Assembly (NCBI GenBank): GCA_013399015.1 | Contig: VWZX01004666.1 | Location: 2,481,603 to 2,545,602 of the forward strand | Direction of reading: 5' to 3' | Length of the DNA: 64,000 nucleotides | Origin: Galbula dea | Lineage: Eukaryota > Chordata > Aves > Piciformes > Galbulidae | In this document: positions 50,501-61,358 of the stretch, piece by piece | Layout: the number at the start of each line of letters is the position of its first letter | Position numbering within the stretch: position 1 is the stretch's first letter | Translations under genes and position numbers: made by a program | Notes under the pieces: generated by a model | What the model was told of the DNA's origin: nothing | The model's input: the letters and a program-made list of their open reading frames with translations, nothing else | Database searches by the model: none

Positions 50501-53500
50501 AATGGCATCTTGGTGCCAGCTCTTTACCAGCACATGCAGGGTCATCGAGAGAAGAAGGAAAATGAAGAGCAACAGCTAACGTGGACAATATTCAATTGCA
50601 CACTGTTTCCAGTCTAACAACTTCACTCCTGAGCAGCACCTCCAATCCACTCCCAAATCACTAGAGAACAATTCAGACAGACATGGCAGAGCCCTATTTT
50701 TGCAGGTGGGAGAGGACAACAGGAAAGACAGAAAGGGAAAATGAGGCCATAGGAAGCTTCTGAAAACCTGTTGGTCAAGTTAGTAATTTTCAATCTGTCT
50801 TTGATTGTCATACCTGCCAGTCTAACACTGTTAAAAGCCCTTTCAGCTGTCATCTGAACTCATGTGGGTCCAGACTGAGAGCCAACTTACCTCCTAACAG
50901 AAAGAAAAGACAAAAATGGCCACAGGGAGATTGAGGAGGAAATAGGAGTGAAAGTGAAATGGTGACTGATAAGGAAAGTCCTCTACTTTCTCTGACTTGG
51001 CCACAGCTCAGACGTAGGTGGGAGTCTTCCAGGGATAGTCCTGGTAGCTGCCCATTTCATTACTTAGACTAAAGAGGCCCAATTTGGAATCAGCTGTTTT
51101 TTAAGCCAAGCGTGCTTGGTGAAAGGTCTATCTTTCCCCCCACGCAGAGCATCCTGACCCTGGCTCCATGCCACTGCCACACTTCAAATACAATTGAACG
51201 CATGCTCAAATATTTTCCTGACTCCTCTCCTCTTGGGAGAAGTTCCCAGTTGTTCAGCTTGACCTTGATGTTTTCCTATTCCCCTGGAAAGAGCTTGGGA
51301 AAGCAGACACTATACAGTCTTCTGATGAGGTGAGATAACTTTGGTTCCAGGGAGATTTCAACAAAATGCCACAGCTGTGTTTGACATTGGTAAAGCCCAG
51401 ACAAAAAAGTGTTTTGCATTGAATTCTAGCACTCATTTTGGCTGAGTTGGGCCTTACCCTAAAGCAGCTGTCCATGTATTTGACTATGCTGTGAGGCATA
51501 ATCCTTCAATTGCTTAAATGCATATTTACACAATGTTCACAAATATGTTATGCTGAAAAAGATCTATCCTTTAATTACCCAACACAGTCAACCACCTTCG
51601 CTGGGATCCTGCCCAAGTTTATTTAAGAGGAGGAAAAAGTTATTATGAAAATTACCACAGCATTTTTTTCTTTCTGAAAGGAAACATTTTTGTATCAATG
51701 CATAAACCACAAGAATGATCATCAGTTTAACAGTTTCCTGCGGGTGAACTCTTTCAAGTGGAGCTGTCAGTTAGGAGCATGGGTGGGGAGCCCATTTGGA
51801 GGAAAAGTGAGAATAATTCCCTTTCCCAACACTCCCTGAAGGCAGCCAGAGATCAGAATTACTCTGGAACAACTTGCTTCACGCTCCACATGTTGTGGGC
51901 AGGTCTCAGCCTTCACCATTCAGCAGTGTCAGCATGTGCTGAGGAAAAGCCATTCTTTAGCAGGTTGATACCTCTGAAAACAGTACATGATGTTCTCTGA
52001 TCTGCAGGTAAACAGAAAACTTTACACCAGGGGATTTGTGCTGCTGCCCCAAGTCCTGAATCATTTGCGTGACTCACAACAGGTGGTGATAGGTGGGTAA
52101 TGAAGATACAGGAGAGGGTCGTAAAGCAGTTGTTTTCTACATGTGTTAGTGCTTGAGTTTTCTGAGTGCAGGTTACATCTGTAACACAAAACATGAAGCC
52201 CTTCTAAAACACAGTGTGGGTTTTTGGTTTTTGGTTGGTTGGTTGAGGTTTTTTCACATGTAATCACTGTCTGTAATCACTGTCTGCATTGAAAATGTTA
52301 ATTGCAGTCATGTAATGAGCAAAACAATACATTTTTGGAGTAAGGGAGGGAAAGTGGCAGTGAAATGGGATATTCACCCTTCATCTTCCAAAGTGACAAA
52401 TTAGTCTCTTCTGATGAAGACATTGTATGTTTGGAACCATGGGTAGCCAAAATCTCTTCCAGCAGTGGCCACATGATTTCCTGTTGACCTTGCGAAGACC
52501 CTCACGCCCTGGTTATGAGAAGTGGCTTCTAATTCTATCTAGAACTTGCTGTAATTTTCCATTACCAACCCATGGCTTTTCTTTAAATACTTGCAAAAAA
52601 TTAAAATATTTTGTAAGTGTTTTTATTAAAAACCAGTGGCTGAACTTAGGGCTTTGTGATTTTTTTAGAACTTCAAACACATATTTCAGCTTTGAAGATA
52701 TTTCAGTGCTGGCACTGCTTCTTCTACCTCTGAGTTTTTTACAGGGCATCTGGACAGAAATGAACATTTTCTCATGCTTTCTCATAAAAAGTAAATGCCA
52801 AGTACATTTCCAAGCACTAGAAGCTGAAGTGCCTGAATTCCAGGTTGCCCAGCTTCAGAAACATCAGCAAGGCTGATGCTAATGATCTGAAATCAAAGCT
52901 TACTTTTTAAGATGTCCACCTGAACTTGCTCATTTTTTATAGTACCACTGTGACAATACTCTTTCCCCATTGTGTCTCCTATTATACTTGCACAAATATG
53001 CTTGGTCATGTTTGGAAGAGAGATAGAGGAGAAGAAAAAATAATCATTAAAAATCAAAACCAAAGAATGATATAAAAGCACAGACAAATCAGAAGGAATG
53101 ACACAAGGAGTGAATACATGGGGAGGAACAGCGCAACCTTAATGCTATGATTCAGTATTTCTCAGTTTTTGCACTGGACCAGGAATTTGTTCTGTGTTGT
53201 CTGGGGTCCCATGATGCTGAATCCTTTCCTGTGATGAAGATCAGAGGTGTTCTGCCTCCCTCTCCTCCCACATGCATTACCATGGTAGCCTTCACCAAAG
53301 CATGCAGCATGTACAGAATAGTCTGTCTACTACAATAGTCTGTGTGCTCCTGACACACTGACTAACCTTGAGTGAAAAGTCACCCACTGCCTGCACCTAA
53401 GCTTCTCAAGGGTTTAATAGTGCCTACAGCAAAGGTAAGTTGTGGGCTAGTTGCCAGGAGTTTAAAGAAGTTATGAGATCCTTTGATGGAAGGATGATAA

Positions 53501-53571
53501 CTTAACCTACATTTGAGATAAAATTGGCTTGGTAGAAACAGGGAAAGAGATATGAACTTTTTCCATTATAT
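47561..53571. other. Unique non-coding DNA, no gene seen
   Basis: No gene recognised. A 149-codon frame at 52427-52876 has no domain. At 52261-52286 the 13-base unit TAATCACTGTCTG is perfectly duplicated in tandem, just after a T/G-rich run (GGTTTTTGGTTGGTTGG near 52220). Confidence 0.5.
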
Positions 53572-53732
53572 TAGAAGTTTTCAACATTTTTCTGCTTGAG
53601 GACCCTGAAAAATTTTCCAGTGAGGATAAAGAATGTTTAGAAAATGTGATTCATAGTGGGATCTTGTATCTCACAGTACAGCTTGATTTTGGCCCAGTTT
53701 TAGAAGCCTGCTTCACAGGCTGAAAATCACTG
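53572..53732. mobile_element. hAT-like non-autonomous DNA transposon remnant
   Basis: The left end reads TAGAAGTTTTCAACATTTTT and continues with CTGCTTGAGGACCCTGAAAA; the right end, reverse-complemented, reads CAGTGATTTTCAGCC. Both resemble the imperfect CAGTGGTTCTCAAC-type terminal inverted repeats and the following GGACC-type word of Charlie-like hAT elements. Size (about 160 bases) suits a non-autonomous element. An 8-base target duplication is not evident, so the call remains tentative. Confidence 0.4.
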
Positions 53733-56700
53733 ACCTACATGATCTTCTACCACATCTCTCTGTGCACAAGACCCCAAAGTTCAAGCCTGCACCATGCTAT
53801 GGGGTGTTATGCCAAGCTATCAGTTCCTAGTGATAGAAATAGACTGAGCTTTGCTTTGATGAGTAAAAACTATGCCAGAGAGTATGGTAGACCTCCAGAG
53901 AAGCCCAAAACTTAGAGGCTGCAAAGGCAATTCAACCTTTATCAGTGACTACTGCAGTACTGCTTCTGCAGCTTTCAGAAAGGAGCACCATAGGGAAGCC
54001 AGCTGTCTGTAGCTGGCGATGCTGGGTGTTTTGTGTTTGTTTTTCTCCTTTCAGGTCAGCAAATCTGAGTTTTTTCTGGAATATCCTGTCATTTGTAGAC
54101 AGTGAGACAAAACCAGATCTCCTTTTCTCATTCATCAAGGAAGTATGACAGCCATGGTCCAATGCTCTGGCATTGGAGCAGATACTTTAGACTAATTAAC
54201 AATATGATTGGGAATTGCCAGAAAAATCTGCTATAATTAAAAACAGTCAACACAAATTTGCAAAGAAGCAGTGACAATTAGTATTGCAATTACAATTAAG
54301 TGGGGTTGGATTGAGAGGAACCAAACATATTACCTCTATACCCTGAACACAACTGTTAATTGGCACTCTTATATGGAGAGATCTTGTCAGAAAGAAGATT
54401 CTGTTGTTTTTAAACAAAGGGAGTTGGGGGGGAATGGAGACAGATAAAGCTGCAGCTTCAGGACAGTCAGAAGGCAGACAGAGCTGTCAGTCTGTTAGGA
54501 TATTTTGTTTCAAAGCCACAGTTATCAATGCCCACCAGAGACTTCATGTGTTCATCCAGCTCCTTGGCTCAATCCTGTTAAAATATGCCTTGTGAATAAT
54601 CTGTTGAATACGGACTACAATCAGCTCTTATGTGCCATCAGTTGGGCAATGAGATTTCATGATGCTTCCCACAGTGAGACACAAAGAAGGCATACCCTAG
54701 ATCTCCATAAATTTTGCTTTTGGTGATGAATAGAGATATTTGGCTGGACCCAGTTCCTTGACCCCAGAGAAAGAAATGAACTCAAGTTCTCTGTGCTCAG
54801 GGTTTCTGGCTACAAAGGCACACAGGATGCACAGAGGCATAACTGTTTTGCTAGTGGGTTTGGCTTCCTGAGTTGCTCTGCCTAGCATGAAGTAAGAGTG
54901 GGAAATTATGGCTAAATTCCCTTCTTCCTTGCAACTTTTGCTGGTAATCTAAGCCTGCACAAGTCTATGTAAATGGTTCCTTACTGCAGGGAGCTCCCAT
55001 TCAAAATGGTATCTCTAAGGCACGCCAGTGGCTTTTCAGCTTGAGGCTGAGGTTGACTTTGACTTGAAGGGAATGACTACAGTCCTGGCCAAAGGCCTAT
55101 GTAAGGCAGAAGAAGCCCCTGTCCACTTAATCTAAAGCTGCCTTTTCTTCTTGTTATAGCTACTTTTTGTACAAAGGATTGAAGATTAGTAGGTGGAAAA
55201 TTGAAAGAGATTGTTCTTGCTCTTTCTTTGGCCTGAAAGATTCTGCTACAGGTGGTATTTTCCCATATTTCCTATTTTTCTGCCCTCTTGGTAGAGATGC
55301 AATACTCCTTTACTACTTCTTCATTTCCATATTCTGCTGTGCTTTCTTGCTTTATTTTCACCTCCATTTGTTTTGATGCCAACTGTGAAAGAACAAGGGC
55401 GTCCTGAGCACCGTTCTGTGCAAAGCAGGCTGGGGGCTTGCACATATATTCTTACTAAAGAGGTTTAATTAAATAGATAATTTTATTCCTCTGAAAGTAC
55501 AGCTATTTTTGCTGTTCTTTTTCACTACCTGGCTGTGTCTGGAGGAAGGTTGCACTAAATTAGAGAACTAGTTGAAACTTAGAAGTTACTGTTTCTTGTT
55601 TCTCCTTATTTGAAGATGTATCTTCAACAGGAACAGTCCTTGGGTACATTGTTTTCCACATCATTTTATTTTGTTGATTGTCCTAGCTGCCTAATAAGCT
55701 TAACATTTAAAATTTCTAAGATCATACATATCACATTCTGTAGTCCTCTTGCACTTATCTCCTTTTCACCGTGGCAAGCCAGGCCACTGATCAGTTGAAG
55801 AAAAGCTGTCTCTAGGTGAATTAAGGTGCTCAGAGTTACAGGCTTCTGTTTTAAGAATTCTTTTCTGGATAGAGGAATTCAGATTTTAGGTACAAATGCA
55901 GACATTTACTTTTTCTTCTACCTCTCAGCACCCCTTCACAGTGAGCCTCCAGCACATCTCAGACCTAACCTGCATCCTCCACGGGAGATGTTTTGCTGCC
56001 CCCAGCAATGCCACTACTCCCTTTCCCCTCTCATATTTCTGTTGCTCTTCAAGAAACCCTAGGTCAAGACTTGAAAGAAAGCAAGTGCTTCACTGTCAAC
56101 TGCAGTCCAGAAACTCACATTTTGAGATTATAAGCCACAAGTTCCACAGAACTGCCTAACTCTGCTGGCATGAAGTCATTGATCAAACTATCATTGGCTT
56201 CCATAGAAGCTAAGTCAGACCAAAGCAGGGAGCACTGTGCACTTGAACATTTCTTTTAGCCACCACCAGTATATGGCAACACTTCACCCCTGTTTGGTTG
56301 CCTTGTGTGGGGCTGAGCTTGGAACTGGTTTTACTCTGGCTCACTTTTTCCATCTGGCTTCCTTTAAACCAGAGTTATATTACAGAATTAACAAAAGTTT
56401 TGCAAAACCAAACAAGCTATGATGAGAAACAAAATATTGCACAGATCAATCATTATGAGGTTGAAACAACAGAAACTTCCATATCAGCCTAAGTAATGGG
56501 AAACATTCAGATTAATTGAAGTCTCCTCTTTTGGATACTGCAGGCAAACAAAGGTATCTGGTTATTGTTAATGATGAGAGAAGAGTGGGGAGGACTGGAA
56601 TCTCAAAGCAGCTCCAGAAAGCATCTAGGAGGCAGGATCTCTCCAGCAGCCAGTTGCTCAGTGCATGCTCTGTGGGCTGGACAGCACAGCATGCAGACAT

Positions 56701-56845
56701 GGCTTGGGTTCCCTCCAAGATCAAAAACTAAATCCACCTGAGGTAAACAGACTCACAAATCACCTTATCTTGTGTGACATGGTGGACAAATGTTTTCCTA
56801 TTACACTGAACTGCACAAATGGGATATGTTTTCCTCAGGTTAGGT
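53733..56845. other. Unique non-coding DNA, no gene seen
   Basis: No gene or repeat recognised. Open frames up to 87 codons look random. Confidence 0.5.
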
Positions 56846-58635
56846 TCCTAGGTTAATGATGGTACAGGTAGTAAGAGAAGAGATGAGGAAAGGAGTCATC
56901 CTTGATTTGTTACTTGTCAACAGAGAGGGTCTTGTGAGTGATGTGGTCATAGGTGTCTGTCTTGGCCACAGTGACCACAAAGTGATTGAGTTTAAACTCT
57001 CTGGAGACAGAAGGAAAACTGCCAGCAAAACTTCTACTCTGGATCTGAGGAGAGCTGACTTCAGGCAGCTAAGGGAACTCCTTAGTGTGGTCCCCTGGGA
57101 AGAAAGAACCCAAGGGTTCTTAAAGAGCTGGCAGGTGTCATAGCGAGTCCTCTCTCTATGATTTTTTAACACTCTTTGGAGTCTGGGGAAGTCCCAACAG
57201 CCTGGAAGAGGGCAAATGTTGTTCTTATTTTCAAGAAGGGCAACAGGAAGACCCTGGTAACTACAGGCCTGTCAGTGTCACTTCTGTACCTGGTAAAATT
57301 ATGGAGAAGATAATTCTGGGAGCTTTGGAAAAGCATCTGACAGACAACACAGTCATTGCTCATAGCCACCATGGGTTTGTGAAAGGGAAGTCATGCTTAA
57401 CAAACTTGATTTCCCTTTATGACAAGATTACCTATCTAGTGGACCAAGGGAAACCTGTTGATGTAATCTTTTTGGACTTCAGTAAGGCTTTTGATACTGT
57501 CTCCCACAGCATCCTACTGGACAAATCACCAAGTATACAGCTAGACAAGAACATCATGAGGTGGGTACATGACTGGCTGAGGGGTTGAGCTCAAATGGTT
57601 ATAGTAATTGGAGCTACATCAGGCTGGTAACTGGTGACCAGTGGGGTCCCACAGGGATCCATCTTGGGGCTGGTTCTGTTTAAATCTTTATAAATGACTT
57701 GGAATTAGGACTTGAATGCCTAATAAGTAAGTTTGCAGATGATATCAAGCTGGGAGGTGCTGTTGACTCCACTGAAGGCAGAGAGGCACTGCAGAGAGAT
57801 CTAGATAGATTAGAGGACTGGGCAGTCACAAATCATATGAAGTTTAACAAGGACAAGTGCCAGGTTCTGCACTTGGGAAGGGGCAACCCAAAAAGAACCT
57901 ACCAGCTGGAGAATGAGAAGCTGGAAAGCAGCACTGCAGAGAGGGATCTGGGAGTTTTGATGGATGATAAGTTGAATATGAGTCAGCAGTGTGCACTGGC
58001 AGCCAAAAAGGCCAACAGGTTTCTGGGGTGCATCAAGCACTTCATTGCTAGCTGATCAAGAGAGGTGCTAGTCCCACTTTACTCGGCTCTGGTGTGGCCT
58101 CACCTGGAGTATTGTGTGCAGTTTTGGGCACCACAATACAAAAGAGATATGAAGTTGTTGGAGAGCATCCAGAGTAGAGCCTCAAAGATGGTGAAGGGCA
58201 TAGAGGGGAAGACTTATGTGGAAAGGCTGAAATCACTTGGTCTGTTCAGCCTGGAGAAGAGGAGACTTAGGGGAGACCTCATTGCAGTTTATAACTTCCT
58301 CACCAGAGAGGGAGGGGTGGGTGCTGACCTCTTCTCTCTGGCAACCAGCGACAGGACCCAGGGAACAGCATGAAGCTGTGCCAGGGGAAGTTCAGGTTGA
58401 ATGTTAGAAAAAGCTTCTTTACCCAGAGAAGCATTGGAACCCAGTGGAACACTGGAACAAGCTCCCCAAGGAGGCTGTAATGGCATCAACTCTCATAGAG
58501 TTTAAGAAGCAATTGGACAGACATTGCACTTAGAAACACGGTGTGACCTTGGGGTTGCCCTGTGCCTAAATAGGAGCTGGACTCAGTGATCCTTGTGGCT
58601 CCCTTCCAGCTCGGGGTATTCTGGGATTCTGTTTG
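56846..58635 (+). mobile_element. CR1 LINE, long but 5'-truncated and defective
   Basis: The longest transposon here (about 1.8 kb). CR1 ORF2 encodes an apurinic-type endonuclease and a reverse transcriptase used for target-primed reverse transcription. Visible parts in order: endonuclease C-terminal part (LDLLLVNREGLVSDV and CLGHSDHKVIEF, 56900-56990); a jump at about 57110 directly to PRVLKELAGVIA; reverse-transcriptase fingers (KGKSCLTNLISLYDK near 57390); motif A FLDFSKAFDTVSHS near 57480; GVPQGSILG near 57645; catalytic KFADDIKLGG near 57730; thumb and C-terminal part with LPLYSALVWPHLEYCVQFWA-like sequence (58070-58130) and SLEKRRLRGDL (58250); then the 3' untranslated tail ending in ATTCTGGGATTCTG. 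The endonuclease-to-RT linker and the first part of RT are deleted, and several stops and frameshifts break the frame. The 3' tail (GAGCTGGACTCAGTGATCC) marks a different, older subfamily than 3431 and 21593. Confidence 0.97.
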
Positions 58636-61291
58636 ATTTCTTGAGTGGCTGAAACAAAGTAATTATTGTCCTCATTCTCATTTACAATAGAAAACATTCA
58701 AGCAGATAGTGAACATTTTCAAGGTCAGAATAAGAAGTTGCATTAGCACATTCCTGCTTTCAAGTTAAGCACGTGCTTAAGTGCTAGACTGAGACCTGAC
58801 ACCTGTTTAAATCAAAACATAACTCCATTGAACTCAATGGTGTTGCATCTGTATGTAAGCAGTATATGTGAGGAGAAAATGAGACCCATATGCTTTTGAA
58901 AAATCACAGCAAAATGTTAGACTAATCCTGTGGATTAAAAGGAGGCCTAAAACTCATGGAACTATTGTTATTTTAGTTGACAGTGCTGTATTTATCTGGT
59001 ATATCCTGGCTGTCTATTATATATTTAAGATAACATAGCCTCATCAATTTATACCAGCTAAGACTTTGACTAAGTGAATTTTAAATGTGTTATGCACTCC
59101 AGAAATCAAATCTTGAGAATTGCAGCCCTTTAATCAGGGAAGAGAAGTGACATCATATGCTTATCACAACACAGCTCAAACTTCAAATGTTGCACTGCTT
59201 GGAGCAATCCAGCTGAGTGAGCAAATAAAATCTTCAGAACTGAAAATGACATTTGAGCAAGCCATGAGGATTCTGCCTATGAAGAAAATTAAATTAACTA
59301 GACACATTGCACACACACAGAGTATAGCTACACTGTGATTGTGAAAGTCAGGAAGATAGTTCATGTACTTTGGACTAAGCTCCATAGCCCACAACTAGAT
59401 TATCAGTAGTATGACTGTGGTCACTAGAAAAGTGCTACCTGAGTTTCTTGCAGAGCTGTTATAGCCAGTAAATCTCAATTAACAAACATGAAGTCAGTAA
59501 TCTTTTCTACTAGGTGGATGAGCTGGGAGGTGAACACTGATACCCCAGAGTAGATTTCTGCAGGTGCACATAATTGGTGGGTCAGCCTGGCTTACTACCT
59601 AGTGAAATACACCACCACAAACACTAAAGGACAGTAAATGTCATTATTAGGACCAAAGACAAAAATGACAAAAAAGGTGTCTCTGCATACACCAGATAGA
59701 TGAGCTGTTAAACCTCTGGATACAAGTCATTGTGGGCACTAGGAATTTGACATAGACTCAGGGGGAAAACAAACAAGTTCATGGAAGAGAAATCCATAGA
59801 GGTTGTTACCAGCATGTGCCTGCCTTTGAGAGTTTAAAATGATAACAGTTAGAGGTCAGGAATGCATTATGGAGAGCTATAGTATGCACTTACTATTTTC
59901 TCACATCCTTTGCTAATTCCTACTCTCAGTCATGATGGGAAATAGGATCCTGGGTTTGATGGAACTGTGGACTGGTCCATTGTGACCATTCTCTTGGGGC
60001 TCTCCATGGCAAAAAAACACAGAGCTCCTGGCCTGCAATCTGTCATTTTCCAACAATCATCTGTTGGTTGTACACACACTCAGAAATATTCTGATCATTC
60101 CTAGTTGCTTAGGTAGGCCAAATGCCAGCATTAGTTAAAAAAAAAAAGAAAAAAAGTAAAGTGCTTTGGTGGCAAGCATATAAAGGCAGTTGACAATGCA
60201 GTACTGACACCAATAAAGAAACTCTGCTGCCCTGGCAATGTGCTGCCTTGGAAAGGCAAGACTGTCGAGCACAAGCCAGGGTAGCCCTGGGGAGAAGAAT
60301 GCAGTGTGTCTGGAATGAAGGCAACATCCGACTTCACACAAAAGCAAATGTCTACAACACACTTGTCATTACTCTTTTGTATGCCTGAAAAGACAGGACA
60401 ATTTATAGCTGTCACAGCAAGCAGTCCGGTCAATTTTTCACGCAATGCCTCTGAGTCTTGGCTGGTACAGAAGGACATGATGGGATCTTCACAACTGAGA
60501 TCTCAGAGCATTGTCAAATCCTCCTATGCTCTTCAGAAAATCTGGGCACGTGTCAGTTAACAGCAAGTTCAAAGCTACCTCTGATGGACCACTCTGACAG
60601 GGTAAAGAGTTGAAAGGCTGAAGAAATGCCATCAATCCCTGCTAAAGGCAGACCACTAGCCATGGGGCACAATGCTGACAACCTTGGCTAGGACAGAAGA
60701 CAGCTCGAGCTGCCCCAGGCCAAGAAGAGAAATGATGCTGTGCAGTTTGAACAGTGACCCAGGAAAGGAGGTATAAGAAGGTCAGGGAAGCAGGTGTAAG
60801 ACAGAAATCTACAGCATTTTCTGTCTTGGGGATTATAAAACTCAGTTTTCTTTCTCACCTGTAAGTCCATTCAATACTTACTCTCCAGCCCTTGCATACC
60901 AGACAGTAAGTACACGTTGCAATCCTCCTTAGGGACCTTGAGATTGAGTGATGCCAAGGCATGGCTTACAGAAATAGATGGGACTGACCCACTAACATAT
61001 GCTGGTAACTTAGGATCTTCATCATATAATTTTATAATGGGATTTACTCCTTACCACCTTACTTCCAAAAGCAGCCATCCACTGAATGCATTATGCTCCC
61101 AGGAACCTTTCCTATGAAGTAGCTTTTGTTGCCCATTTTTCTGGAATGCTGTGACATATCCTCAAGCATGCTGTGCTCCTGGGGAATATACCACCCTTCT
61201 GTGTTTCAAGCATCATTTTGCTCCTCAAATGGGTAATTTCACTGCCATGACCACATAGTAAGACTTGTACCGAGGGTACTTCTTCAGTAGC
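58636..61291. other. Unique non-coding DNA, no gene seen
   Basis: No gene recognised. A short poly(A)-rich stretch lies near 60136-60157. Three GTAAGT words cluster at 60861-60910 on both strands without a plausible exon. Confidence 0.5.
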
Positions 61292-61358
61292 TGCAGGAGT
61301 TAGACTCGATGATCCTTGTGGGTACTTTCCAAGTCAGGACATTCAATGATTCTACGAC
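61292..61358 (+). mobile_element. CR1 LINE 3' tail fragment
   Basis: Plus-oriented CR1 tail: GGAGTTAGACTCGATGATCC, TTGTGGGTACTTTCCAA, then ATTCAATGATTCTACGA in place of the octamer repeats. The GATGATCCTTGTGGGT wording matches the subfamily of the element at 56846 more than that of 3431. Somewhat decayed. Confidence 0.85.

Noticed and set aside
52427..52876. 149-codon open frame, plus strand
   Set aside because: No motif, no homologous family recognised, and a 90-codon frame is open on the opposite strand in the same place.
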